Assembly (NCBI GenBank): GCA_037039685.1
Contig: JAWNGF010000001.1
Location: 6,696,001 to 6,760,000, forward strand
DNA from: Ceratobasidium sp. AG-K
Lineage: Eukaryota > Basidiomycota > Agaricomycetes > Cantharellales > Ceratobasidiaceae
Length of the DNA stretch: 64,000 bases
Direction of reading: 5' to 3'
Within the stretch, counting starts at the first letter, position 1; each line of letters starts with the position of its first letter. This document shows positions 1-11,823 of the stretch, piece by piece. Below the pieces are notes generated by a model. That model searched no databases. It saw only the letters and a list, made by a program, of their open reading frames with translations, and had not been told where the DNA came from. Position numbers and translations under genes: made by a program.

Positions 1-11
1 CCAACTACGAC

Positions 12-1852
12 ATGCGTACGACATTTAGAGCTGCAGCTGCAGTATGGATGGCAACAATTGGTGTCCAGGCGTCCTCCCAGCACGTCCTACACTCTGGCCA
101 ACACCCAATGGCCCATACAAAGCCGGATGGTGAATTTAAAGTGGCTGTGATTGGTGCAGGTAAGGCCAAAATTACGCGTCCTTGTTCCTCAGAGGATAAG
201 CTTGCCTGTTTGCAGGCGCTGCGGGTACTTCGGCCGCGTTTTGGCTGTCGCGTGCCAAGTCACGCCTACATGAGAATATTACTGTGACCGTTTATGAAAA
301 GAATAATTATATTGGTGGTCGTAAGTCCGAGTTATTGTGTGTTATTTATTTATTTTGCTTGTTCTAACCTAGTGGCGCGCCTTTTAGGGAGTACGACCGT
401 TTTCCCTTATGATGACGAGAATCTCGCGCCTGTTGAGCTAGGGGCCTCGGTCTATGTCGATGTCAACCGAAACCTAGTCCGCGCTGTAAAGGAATTCAAC
501 CTTTCTATTGTTGATTATGGGGACGAAAACGACGAGACTGGTATTTGGGATGGTCAACAGTTCGTTCTCACTGTAAGTTCCACAAGCGCGCTTGGACATG
601 TATATGACCAAGTCTATTTAGATGGGCTCGAAGGGATGGAGAATGGAGAAGTTGGTGGGAGACTGTCAAAATTCTGTGGCGATATGGGTATTCACCTGTC
701 AAAGTTCGAGGCTTGTATGTCTCATAAGCTCAGTGATTGTTCTGTATACTAACGCGATGTAAACAGCGTCAAAGATCTTACCAACGGGATCCTCACCTTG
801 TACCAGCCACACGCCCCTCACCCCTCTATCGCCAACTTATCTTCTTCCCTCAACTTCACAGCCCTCACTGCCACCACCACGGCCAAATATCTGGCCGAGA
901 GAGGTGTTAATCCACTCTTCACACATGAACTCATCGATGCGGCCACACGTGTCAACTATGGCCAAAACGTAGATAATATCCACGCGCTTGAAGGCATGGT
1001 CAGCCTGGCCGCCAACGGTGCTCACAGCGTTGCAGGTGGCAACTGGCAGGTCTTCGAACGCTGGATTAAAGAGAGCCGCGCGCACGTACGTCTCGGAACT
1101 ACTGTGCAACGGTTGCGAAAGGACTCGAAAGGAAAGTGGCATCTCTCCGCCGATAATGGTTCAATCGAGGAGATCTACGACGCCATTATTCTTGGGGCAC
1201 CGTTCAAAGATACCAACATCAAACTCGAAGCCCCCGATCTCGATCTTGATAAGGCTTTCCCGACTGTCGCCTATGTGCACTTGCATGTTACTCTGCTCGC
1301 TACCACAACATCTAGTCCCCTGGGGTCTTATTTCTATCCAACCTCCCCGGATACTGGAGTCCCTCAAACGGTTTTAACTACTTCGTCTGGCGTTATCGAG
1401 CCTGAGTTCAACAGCCTCACATACCATGAACGGATTCAACGACCGGGCCAGCCACCTGAATATGTTGTGAAAATCTTTTCCAAGCGCCGAGTAGAGGACG
1501 ACTGGCTTGAGAGGATGTTTGGTGCAGGTAAGGTTGGGTGGATTCGTAGGAAAGAGTGGAAAGCGTATCCAGTGTTGCCTCCAACCAAAGTTTATCCCGA
1601 GGTTAAGCCCGTCGAGGGACTATATTACTTGAATGCATTTGAGCCGTAAGTTGAACACATAGGTTCTAACATGACGAAAACTAAGGCATGCTTACTAGAT
1701 TCATCTCGACTATGGAGACTGAGACGATTTCATCCCTCAACGCTGTTGATCTATTACTGCATGATCAGTTTGGACGCGGGGTCTGTGGACACAAAGAAGG
1801 GGATGAATACCAAGCCAAGTCGGATGATTTTGTTTGGGGCTGGGATTGTTAA
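12..1852 (+). CDS. Prenylcysteine oxidase / lyase family flavoprotein
   Basis: This is a spliced gene for an FAD-dependent thioether oxidase of the prenylcysteine oxidase (PCYOX1) family, which breaks down prenylcysteine released from prenylated proteins. The ATG at 12 opens a short hydrophobic signal-like segment. After the first intron (160-215, GT-AG) the frame gives a Rossmann dinucleotide motif, VIGAGAAGTSAA, followed by a strand ending in YEKNNYIGGR, the usual FAD-binding start of this family. Later exons carry the conserved central block around GVNPLFTHELIDAATRVNY and a C-terminal FEP segment that closes with the GWDC tail, stop at 1850-1852. The gene lies at the left window edge but appears complete. 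A general amine-oxidase-like flavoprotein is the alternative, but the central block fits prenylcysteine oxidase better. Confidence 0.82.
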
Positions 1853-2077
1853 AGTTGGGATCCTTACTCGAGACTAAGATAGGATATCGTGAATCCGTTT
1901 TTACTCTTGCTTTTCACGCTTTGAAACTTGAACTGTATAGTATCAATAGAAAGAACTATCAAGCACTGCTTTACCAAAAACCAAGAACATGGGAGCCAAA
2001 TGAAAGACAAAGTACAGGACAACGGAATACATTCAACCAGCGGAGGCCACGTGCGCATGTAGTGGTTATGTAGTTAT

Positions 2078-3683
2078 CTAAGTGCGCTTCTTCTTCTGGC
2101 GCGCAGAGTAGAGATCTTTACGATCCTTCACTCGTTCACGCAATTCTTCAATGGTTTGTAGTTCCGGTATCGACACCGGAATAACCTGTGCTCATACCCT
2201 GATTAGTATCTATTCTCAAAAATGGATATGGTCAGGGGACAAACTTGGATATCGTTATTGATAGCGAACTGCTCTCCCGGATTAACCACAAACTTGGCGG
2301 TTATTTCTGACAAGAAAGCAGGCGTTGGTTCTACCGGGGCATCGATGATTACTGCGGATGTATACTGTAGTCTTCGTGTTAGATATTACGATAGGTGTTC
2401 CAGAATGTAGACTTGCTCGACATTGAAGGACTGCTAGAACACGCTCCAGAGTGTCCAGCAAGGGTCGTTCTCCACAGTCGTCCCACACAGCCTATAGCCA
2501 AACATAAAATCAATAGCCTATAGGGCGCTCATAATTATACCTACCTGTTCCCCCCATACACCCACAATCAAATACGCATCTTTGCGAGCCTGCTGTGCCC
2601 GCTTGAGGAGCTCGACATGAGCAGAACCAAATACATCCCACGAGCCACCAATATACACCACATCCCGAGTATTGTCTTTTGGTAATGTGTCATGTCGGTT
2701 GTTTGGATCGGAGAGATCGATGATTGGTGGTGGTTCAGTACAAGAACTCGCAAATTCGTCTATAAGCTTCCAGAGCGCGTCGTCGGGCGCCAGTAGCCGT
2801 GTTTCGGGAAGTAGTAAGCGATCGATGAGAGAGGTTGTGGAGATCCCATCTCTGACAATGTCGTATGAAGTAAGCTCAAGATACATAACTAGACGTGACG
2901 CACGTTCGGGGGTACTCCTTATACTTTCCTGCCTTCTTGGCGTTTTCATAGCAGTCCTTGCCTACGATAAGTTAGTATTGTGGAGATTTAAGTAGTGTTC
3001 GTACCTACCATTTGCATCCTGCCAAAAGAAGAAGTCAGTCTCTAATCGCACTCATCGTAGTTCGCATACTGACCAGGACAGGATCATCGCCGTGGCAGAC
3101 GTAATCTGTGCAAGGAAGTCAGCCCACGCTGATGGACCTGCGATCGCAAGACAAACCGATATCATATTTAGCGACATAGTCCATATCAGTGATATATGGT
3201 ACGTCTGAAGCATGCACCTGTCAATTCCCGCCACCGATCGCAATGAACAACGTGTACATGCCTTCTGCTACTTCGTCCACCCATCGACATCCGCGAATTA
3301 GATCATACCTATGGAGTACCAAGGTTAAAACGCTATTCGGCGATTCATTGGCTCTGCTTCCCTTTCCCGCTCGTCAAACAATGTGGGTCCCTTGTTTCTA
3401 TCAAATCACAATCCATCTCAGTACTAGTAACTAACTGAAAACACATGAAGGGCTAGCAGATAGCGCTTACTTTTCAATTATGCGATCCGAGTGCACACCC
3501 ACTATGACGTAGTCACCGAACTTTCTACTCTGGCGAACAGCATTTGCATGTGCAAAGTGGAAGCCATCAAAACAACCATCGAGCCTAATGTTCAAAGAGG
3601 CAGTGCGCTAGAATCAGATAGGATGGAGGCTACTTGTATGCGTGGTGGGCTCACCATAGGCGAGCCTTGGGGGAGTCAGACAT
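2078..3683 (-). CDS. ECT1: Ethanolamine-phosphate cytidylyltransferase (two cytidylyltransferase domains)
   Basis: This enzyme converts CTP and phosphoethanolamine to CDP-ethanolamine in the Kennedy pathway. The ATG at 3683 starts MSDSPKARLW, and a phase-2 intron joins it to LDGCFDGFHFAHANAVRQ and then GDYVIVGVHSD, the N-terminal catalytic domain. YDLIRGCRWVDEV follows, as in the family. The second domain starts at VYIGGSWDVFGSAHVELL. The last exon ends in a lysine/arginine-rich tail with its stop at 2078-2080. Two oddities are visible. The CTP-binding HxGH signature reads HFAH in domain 1 and GSAH in domain 2. One intron donor near 3361 reads GGAAGC where GTAAGC would be expected. About 250 nt separate it from the divergent gene at 3932. 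Confidence 0.85.
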
Positions 3684-3931
3684 GGTGGGCGAGATGAGCT
3701 GGAGAGCCAAGGTTTATCGGGCGATGCATGATAGCTCTGGGATTCCTTCGATCGAGCATTGATCGTTCAGGATCAACGTACACAGTGCGTAACACAACAC
3801 CACTGTTACGACCCACGCGTCGCGTGGTAACCTAATACAAGCGCCAAGCCTAGGAGCCACGTGATCGTGGCTAAGGCCACTATCGTTGATTGTATTATTC
3901 ATATAGTTATGGGATTGCTGCTGACCACCAA

Positions 3932-5590
3932 ATGTATTGCCAAACTATCTCTCGTCTGTGTCAATTGGGCAGAAGAAGTGCTAGCAATAAAGCATCGAGG
4001 CATGCCAACAACTTCAAGCCCGCGAAAAGCCCGGCCCCAGAGCTTGCATCTCTACCCCCTGCAATCCATCTCCGCTCATTACAAGTGAGTGCATGCACAT
4101 ACCAGCTATCGTCGAGCAAAACTCACTCGATTAAATCTTAGAGGCTTCGTGCGAAACGAGGAACTATCAAACCGATACTTAACAACGAGCGTATTGAACC
4201 CGGCGCTCTCGTAGATGCAAACCACCCGGTTGCGAAGCTCGACAGCAAATCATTCCACGTACCCTATAAGTCTAATGAATACTTTAGCACCCGAGCCTAT
4301 CCAAATGCCATGCTGAAGAAACTTGGTGTTGAAATCCTTCCTAATGGCCGTCTCCGCCCTCGCCCGCCCCCAGAGAAGGATTTTCCTATCTTTAAGGACA
4401 AGAAGCGCGTGAAACTGGCGAGAACGTACATCTTGCCCATCAAAACAACGCACAAAAGGTTATTTATCCTGTTTTACTGGCGTGTGAGACACACTAATGG
4501 TATTATTTAGTGCAGTTGTCCGTGTCCGACTTAAACGCAAGCTAAATGAAGCGATTCAACTCGTTGTCACCAGAGGAGCTGATGCAGACCGAGAGGGGCG
4601 TAGCATTGTGTTTAATCAATCCGAAGCGATGGAATCTAAATGGATCCTGCGTGGTCAGTGTTCTAGTATACCGGTATTCCGGTTATTTATACGAAACAAC
4701 TCGTAGACTGGTACTACGTATTCTACCCCAGAACGCCAATCTACCATGCACCCTGGCCTACACTCATCAAAGCCGTTCGTGAGACGCTCGCTACTATTGT
4801 CCAAAAGGGATCCGAGATGAACATGGACTGGAACCTGAGCATGGCCGAACTTGAGGCCAAAGCGATGGCCAAATTATCTCGAAGAGAAATGAGACGAGTA
4901 CGTATGTGGCGACGGCAAGACCAAGAGGCTACCATGCGTGGTAGTATTACAGAGGATGTCGGGGTGAGGCGGAAGCAAAAGGGAATGGGAGTCACGAAGC
5001 GACGGAGGCCTAGGATTGACAATCGTAGAGTGAAGGCGCTGCGCGCCCCAAGCCGCGGCGGATTCCAAGAGGGCAGTCCGCTCAGTTCCAAACCGAGAAC
5101 CACAACTACCGAACAAAAACCTAGCTTTTCTCGACTAGGGTCTAGAATCGCCGATCGTGAGCCTCATCCCGCTCAATCGCAGGCTACGAGTTCCATGCGG
5201 TCTTTCGGCGCACTCCCGACACGAAAATCTCCACAGAAAAAGAAACATCCAGTACCTTGTCAAATACTCGAGACTCGTGCCCGATCTGCACCCCCAATTT
5301 CTGAACCGACCCCCTCAAAATCAACACCAACGCGAGCCCCCGCTACTCGTTTGTCCACTCCTAAACCATCCGTTCCTAGTTCATCCGTCTCCCACCCGCT
5401 ACCAGCAGAACCACAGGCTAAGCTTCGAGGACGAATCTACATGAAGCCACCGAGCCCGATGTTACTTGGAGCCCTTCGTCGGGGGCCCCAGCCCGAGGCA
5501 CCAGAATCAGATGCAACTTCAATGAATGGCAATTCCAGGAAACGATCTCCACAAATGCCCCCGTCACCTTCCAACAAGCGGGGTTCGTAA
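3932..5590 (+). CDS. Probable mitochondrial protein with RnpA-like (bacterial RNase P protein type) segment
   Basis: I do not recognise this as a named fungal gene. From the ATG at 3932 the N-terminus is rich in Arg, Lys and Ser and lacks acidic residues, like a mitochondrial presequence. An in-frame ATG at 3890 would add 14 residues. After an intron at about 4084-4140 comes a conserved-looking block (VPYKSNEYFSTRAYPNAMLK). Next, across an intron near 4458-4510, is KSAVVRVRLKRKLNEAI, and then DWYYVFYPRTPIYHAPWPTL. The order (basic AVVRxRxKRxLxEA helix, then an Asp-led beta-strand and a closing helix) resembles bacterial RnpA. The remaining 250 residues or so are basic, Pro/Ser-rich and low complexity, ending at 5590. 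Its 3' end faces the Scm3 gene. The RnpA idea is inference; a mitoribosomal accessory protein is the main alternative. Confidence 0.6.
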
Positions 5591-5815
5591 TTCACCTCGA
5601 GGACATCCTGTGCTTTGGTGTAATAGCGGCGTCCATTATATAAATTAACTAGATGGTTACTATCGTTTCTAATGAATGGTAGTAGGATAATAAGAAAACA
5701 AGCTCCGTAGATAGGAATAGCATTACCGATAGTATCAGATTCTGGATACAGCACAAATACATAATACAGCACAGAGAGTCTCCAAAATCCAAGAGCAATT
5801 AACAATAAGACAACA

Positions 5816-8800
5816 TCATAACCTTTTGGAGTTGACTGAGCTTACACGACGCAGTGATGCGCCTTTCACAGGGCTATCTCGGGCTTGTGTTTGCCTGTTC
5901 CGCCGCTTTGATCGCATCGAGTCACCCGCAACGCTCAAATCCAACGAAGTTTCGACGTCTGAATGAGCTTCGTCCTTGATAGGTGGCTCCCAACGCATTG
6001 ACCCTTCCCCAACGTTGTATCCTGCAAGCTCGTCGTCGCTATCTGAATCAATATCGATGACGCTCATTTCGCGTTTGGGCGTGGACGCTTGGGGTATAGT
6101 GAATGTGGTCGCGGAGGTGGTAGGGGCCGCTTCACGACCAACGGTGTTAGATGGTGTCCTCGGATGCTCGAGCGACAACTTCTCTAGTTGAGGCAATGGG
6201 TGCAATGGTTGCGGCTCGGGAACGGATGGTCGTTGGGCACCAGTACCGGCGGACCTCTTCTCAGCGTCGTCCTTTTGTGATTCCTCCTCCATCCTTCGCT
6301 CATACTCTTGAGAGCTCGGTATACGCTCTTCCGTATTCAAAATACGATCCTGACTCGACCATGCCTCCAGTTTGGGTGCCAAAGGCTGAGAACTGGGCCC
6401 CGCTTGGGGTCCGATAGGAAGCCCAAAGGGTGTATGCGCTCCAGGCGGAAGCCATAAGCCAGGTACCGATGATCCGTTGGTGCCAGAAGTTTGGTTAAGC
6501 GCAGAGAGCCCATACATTAGCTTGAAAGCAGCTTCCGTTAGCTCGTTGGCTGTGAACGGAAGCTGGGGCAACGGAAACGGTAAGTGCGTATGTAAATGCT
6601 GATGTTGATGCTGGTATACGGGTATGGTGGAGTAGTGCTGTGTTTGATGGGCGGAGTGTGGGTGGGAATAGACGTGGGGGTGCGCAGGAAGAGGAAGGTT
6701 GCCCTGGTATTGAAAATGCGCGGCACAGCAGATGGCGTTTGGGTTCTGCCCCAATGGCGCGGGCGGGCAGCAAGTATGGGGGTGCTCCACTTGTCCTCCG
6801 TGCGCCTGCGGCCCCACGGTGTTGGCCGCAGTCTTGACACATTCGTCAGTTTCCGGAGCCCTCTTTCGTTTAAGTGTTGATCCGGGCGTGGTGGCTTCGT
6901 CGCGAGTTGTACCGACCATCTGCGTGCCGGTGGTTGCCTTGGATGAGTTGCCGGTTGAACTAGAGATAGGCTTAGATACGTGTAGATACGATTGTTTGAC
7001 AGGCGAGCTCGAGGAGGTGACTATGGTTGATTTGGCATCCTCCAGCGTAGCGGGACCCGGCGTTGCAGCCGGCTCGTGCTTAATTTTTGACACACGTTTA
7101 GGGGTAGGGAGCACGACCTCTACAACAGCCGTTTTCTTTCGGGACCTGAAACTCGAGGGTAAGCATACAATCCCTTAGTTTGAGCAACGTAAACTCACTT
7201 GATTGGGGATTTGGGTCGGGTTGATATGGGCTTAGAAGCAATTGGAGCAGGTGCAGGTTGTTCTTGATTTGGGGAATCCGATTGTGGTGCCGGATCTGAC
7301 CTGGCCACCGCGTGTAGCCCATTGTCCACACCACACTCCGTGCGAATCCCAACTGCGCTAACCCTGCGTTGTGCTCCGAGGGCCACAGATTTTCCTTGGG
7401 CCGGACCGAGCAGCCCATCTGAACGTTTGGTCGAGCCCTTTGATGCTCCACTTTTAGAGGGCGAGATAGACGAACTGGCCTCCACTTTGGGGGGTGCAGC
7501 CGTTCCAGAAGGTAGGTCTCGAGCATGACCCTGTGCGCGACCGTTTCCTGCTTCCTTGCGGGTCTTGGGCGGAACAGCCGCGGGGCGTCCCAGAAGCGTC
7601 CGTCCCGATGTTGTTTTCGTCCCGGGCTTAGAACGACCCCCTTGCAAATGTGAGTTGGACGATAGTGAATCCTTGGTCGCTGAAACCTGAGCTTCGGAAG
7701 TTCGAGGCGGAGTCGTCATCGCACTGAACGGCGTTCTTGTAGGTTGGGAGGACGGAGCCGAAGGACTAACGGTCGCAGCGGCAGACCTTGAGTATGTAGG
7801 CAGAGCTTTGGCGTGCGATGTTGCTGGAGTTGTAGGAGACATTGCTGAAAGCTTAGAAGGAGTATTGAGAGACAGACCAGATTTCAGCATAGAGGTGACT
7901 GCAGTTTCAACCTCATCGTCTGAGTCGGAATCGATAATGATCAAGTCGTCTTCTACCCCCGCCTCAGAGCTCGCACCCGACCTCGTAGCAGCAGAAGCAG
8001 CTATGGCGGTACGTTGCGAGCTACCGGCGCCGGGGGTGCACTGTGCAGCATCCAGCTTGGGGAGTTGAACGAGATCTTTACAATCCTCGGCATCGACAAG
8101 TGCGTCCGAAGTGGTCTTTTGAGCTGTGTTTCCAGTCGCCAAGTCACCAAGAATCGACGACACTGGTCCTTCGTCGTCCTCTTCGTCCTCGTCCTCGTCC
8201 TTGATATAGCGTACGGTGGAACTGTCCATCACCATGGATGCAAACTCGTCGTCGCTGTTGTCCTCGCTGCGCAGAGTACCATCCAGATCGGTCAAGTTGG
8301 TGCCCATATATGTGACCTCTTCGTCGTCATCCGACTCGTTGTCGACTTTGTGCCCAGCCTGGCGCAAATTCTCTTGTATCGTCTGTTCGGCGGCAAGGAA
8401 CTCCTTCAAGTCCTCTGCGTCTTGCGGCGATAATTCAGGCCTCGGAGGCGGTACTGCGCGATACTGCCAATCGTACGACCACCCTCCAAGTGGATCTTCC
8501 TCTGATTCATCGGGTTCTTCCACACCCTCGCCCTCAGTGTCGTCCTCGCCCTCTCCTTCGTCATCAGCTTCGCTAGCCCCAGTATCCGTCTCTCCTTCGC
8601 TGACGGCAACAATGGGCTCCACCTCCAACGCCTCGCCAAAACTCCCAATCTTCCACCCTCGCTCCGAGACGGATCGTAGTACACCGCGATCTTTGTATAT
8701 TTTCCCGGTAAGGATATCGATTTCGTCGTCTTCGTCGATGCCCCGGGCATACTTTTCGGCCAAACTCTCCCATAGTGACATAACCCGCCCAGCAGCTCGA

Positions 8801-9039
8801 CGGCGGGCAGCATCGAGGGCGTCTAGATCGAGAACCGGAGTGGGAGCTGGGCTAGGCGTAGTGCCCGACGGCGTTGCCCCAGGCTGTACAATTCGTCGGC
8901 GCTTTGCAGGACGGTTGGTGGTAGTGGGCAAGGTCGGGGGCGTGGACGAGGACGAGGAAGCGGCGGCGTTATTGGATGAAGCATCGCCGGAAGCCACAGG
9001 AGGTTGAGGAAAAGCCCTTGCAGTTGCGTCGAACACCAT
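5816..9039 (-). CDS. Scm3/HJURP-type CENP-A histone chaperone (putative)
   Basis: A large protein in two exons joined by a 53-nt intron (7146-7198), which restores the frame as PIK-SRKKTAVVEVV. The true start is the ATG at 9039; the frame is open slightly further upstream without an ATG. Near residues 50-110 is RAAGRVMSLWESLAEKYARG, then an acidic DEDDEIDILTGKIYKDRGVL. This is the pattern of the Scm3 domain, which binds the Cse4/CENP-A-H4 dimer and loads it at centromeres. WSYDWQYRAVPPPRPELS follows. The rest is disordered: acidic runs, Ser/Thr/Pro and His/Gln-rich stretches, and two SUMO-interaction-like acidic motifs (DLIIIDSDSDDE and SVIDIDSDSDDE). Disordered tails are usual in fungal Scm3. 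The call rests on one domain recognised by eye. Confidence 0.6.
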
Positions 9040-9637
9040 GGTAGCCAAGAGGAGCGCCTGTTACTCAGATATGTTTGTGAGATCTCGGTGACCTTGTACC
9101 ACAGACTAGAGTCCAAAATCGTCGAGTTGACATAAGCCTCACACGCAAACAAAATCGACACTCACCCAAGCAAATTTCAGTCGTTTTTATACAGTTATCC
9201 GAATTTCTCCTCATACAATTTCTGATATCGAACGAATAACGCGTGGTATACGTAGAGACCTGCGATGATGGAGGAGACAACACGACCCCCCGACAAGTCA
9301 CGTGACAGTCCTCACGATGCTGATCATATCCTCATTTGGACGTTTAGCACCTCTCAGAAGGTTCTGAACTATAACTTGCGTCTCACGGGAAGTAGAAATA
9401 ATAACAGCCCCTATGAGAAATAAAAAAAAATGCATGTCTAAGGAGATGCTGGCGTTCTATATTAGCGCAAGGAGACACTTCGCGTATGCGCCCCCAACTC
9501 AGATTTTGTCATTTCAGCAAGTCCAGAACGGCACAAAAGAAACACATCACGAGAACTAGAGAACATAATTTTGGATTGAAATAGTCGAATGCATGAAATG
9601 TATAATACAGTATCCCTTCTACGTAATTAAAACAGTA
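9040..9637. other. Intergenic region between Scm3-like start and ICL1 3' end
   Basis: Both neighbours are on the minus strand, so the part next to 9040 should be the Scm3-like promoter and the part next to 9637 the ICL1 terminator. A CACGTG box lies at about 9298-9303. I see no coding exon or RNA gene here. Confidence 0.5.
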
Positions 9638-11823
9638 CTATAGTTTTCCTTTGGCAGCGAACTGAGCCTCCGTCACACCCTTGCCCATAGCGGCAGTAGA
9701 AGAAACGCCACCCGTAACGGTCATCAAAAGTTCATCGACATAATCCGCACCCGACCACTGATCGAGTTTCATTAAGCTTTATTGCAGTTATGAGAAGATG
9801 CAGACGTACCTTTTGATGAGTAAGGACATCACATCCAATGTCCCTCTCACGTCGTTGAATGAGCTCAACGTATGCCTTCATGCCTTCCTTGGCGTACGCC
9901 TTTGCGAACAGCTCGCTAATATATGCGTTGGAATGCAGCCCACCGAGCTTAGTTATTCATGTCAGTAACGCTGTATTATTCAGCGAGGCGGCCTCCTACC
10001 GTAATGAATTGCCAAACAAATCCGAGTTTCCCGAGTTGCCAGACATACTGTTCCATCTCCTTGGTACCAAGGCCAGCGGCATCCCAGTTGAAGGATGGGC
10101 TCAGATTGTATGCGAGCCAGTGACCGGGACGGACGGCATGGACACCCTCAGCAAACTCCTTGGCCTGGAGAAAGCTGAGTGTGTTGTTCTATATAGCTCG
10201 TGGATTACGTACCTGAGCAAGGATCGGGCTCTTGGTTTCCATCCAGAGGAGATCCGCATGCGGAGCAAAAGCAGCAGCACGAACGATCGCAGCCGCAGTT
10301 CCGCCCTGATAGCGGTAGTAGCCTTCGCGTGTGCGGGCAGAGTCCCAAGAGAAAGGTGGAAGATTGCGTAGGCCATACTTTCCTTGGGCGAGTTGAAGAG
10401 CTGAATAGATTTGCGTTGGTTTTGTAAATATAATAAACAATTCTTGACACATACCTTCAGCAAAGGACCCCTTGTTTGCCTCCTGTTTGAATTGTTTCAC
10501 TTGAGCTTCGCTGGCGCCTTGCTTCTTGAGCGCAGCACCAAAGGCATCAGCAAAAGTCGACAGTCCAGCTTGTGCGATCCATTGGTCTTCAACAGCCTGT
10601 TAGCACGTGGGTGAGAATTTGTTTATCGGGGGATTGCTCAAGGCTCACCTGCAACGCAGGACCGCTCAGACCGCGAGCCTCGGCATCCAACATAGCCTTG
10701 ACCAATCCTACACCACCAGCTCCAGCAGCATAGTCATCGATGCACGCCGGGTTAGTCACCCCAAGAATAAAAGGATGATCGCGGGGGTCGACTGGTGACG
10801 TAATCAAGGTGGCGGCCTCAGAATCGGTGCGGGCGATAACGAGGGTGGTTGTATGCATAATGTCCAGTTGGAGGCGCATAGCAACAAGGCGATTGATGTG
10901 TTCCGAGATGGGAACGAGCACCTTGCCGGCCATGTGGCCGCACTTTTTGGTTCCAGGTGCTTGGTCTTCAATATGAATGCCCGCCGCACCTTTCTCGACG
11001 AACATCTTGACCAACTGTGTGGAAATGCTTCAGTTTCTTGTTTGGACCAAGAATCTGCATACTAACCTTCATGACAGCCGTCAAGCCACCATGGCCAGTA
11101 TCACCGTCAGCAATGATTGGTCGCAAGTAGTCAATCGCAGGAGTATTGGCAAGCTCGGAAGCGGAGAGCTGAGCGCGAGCAGATCGTTGTTTGCGATCTA
11201 AGTTAGGATATTTTAATTATGTTGCGCTTACAATCGAATATATGTACTTACCGTGGAAGAGCTGCGCGTAGAAAAGATGCTCAACCTTGTTGGGAACAGT
11301 GTTGGAGGGGTAATCTGAAATGCTCAAGTCTGTCAGGTGGTGAACTAACGAGGTACTTTAGTATACTAACCGGCCAGATCGGGACCGGGCTCGTTGGTTG
11401 ACGAGGCAGTCGACGACGATTGCCAGCCTGAAACGTAAACGGTTTCCAAATGCTTGGCCATCTGCGTAACCTGGACCGGGTCAAGTCTAAAAGTTCCACA
11501 GATGTTAGTGACTGCATAATGGGGAAGGTGTCAGCGACTTACGCTCCGTAAGTATGAGACGGAGTGCCAGCTCTTGCATGGCCTTCCAGCAAGGCCCAAA
11601 GTTTCTTGGCAAGTGCATCTGAAGGGTAGTGGATTGGGAGAGTTCCACGCTTGCTCACAACTTGAGCAGCAGTGTATGGTCTCTTTGTCCTCGCAAATCG
11701 TGGTTGCTACGTTAAGTATAATGAGTCCGTGGTCCCCAGTGACCAGAAATAGCTGAAACCAACCTTCCACCATTGCTCGAGCTCAGCCACCTCACGGTCA
11801 AAAGCAATTTTTTCAGCCGACAT
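9638..11823 (-). CDS. ICL1: Isocitrate lyase
   Basis: This enzyme splits isocitrate into succinate and glyoxylate, the first step of the glyoxylate shunt, so the cell can grow on acetate or fatty acids. The ATG at 11823 starts [19 protein letters not shown]. Later exons give [15 protein letters not shown], then [20 protein letters not shown] with the catalytic KKCGH cysteine motif, then [14 protein letters not shown]. The C-terminus contains [12 protein letters not shown] and [15 protein letters not shown], stopping at 9638-9640. The C-terminal residues are AAKGKL; I see no canonical SKL peroxisomal signal. The gene has several short introns and shares a 784-bp divergent promoter with a 3-hydroxyacyl-CoA dehydrogenase. 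Methylisocitrate lyase is the close paralog, but the motif set reads as isocitrate lyase. Confidence 0.93.
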
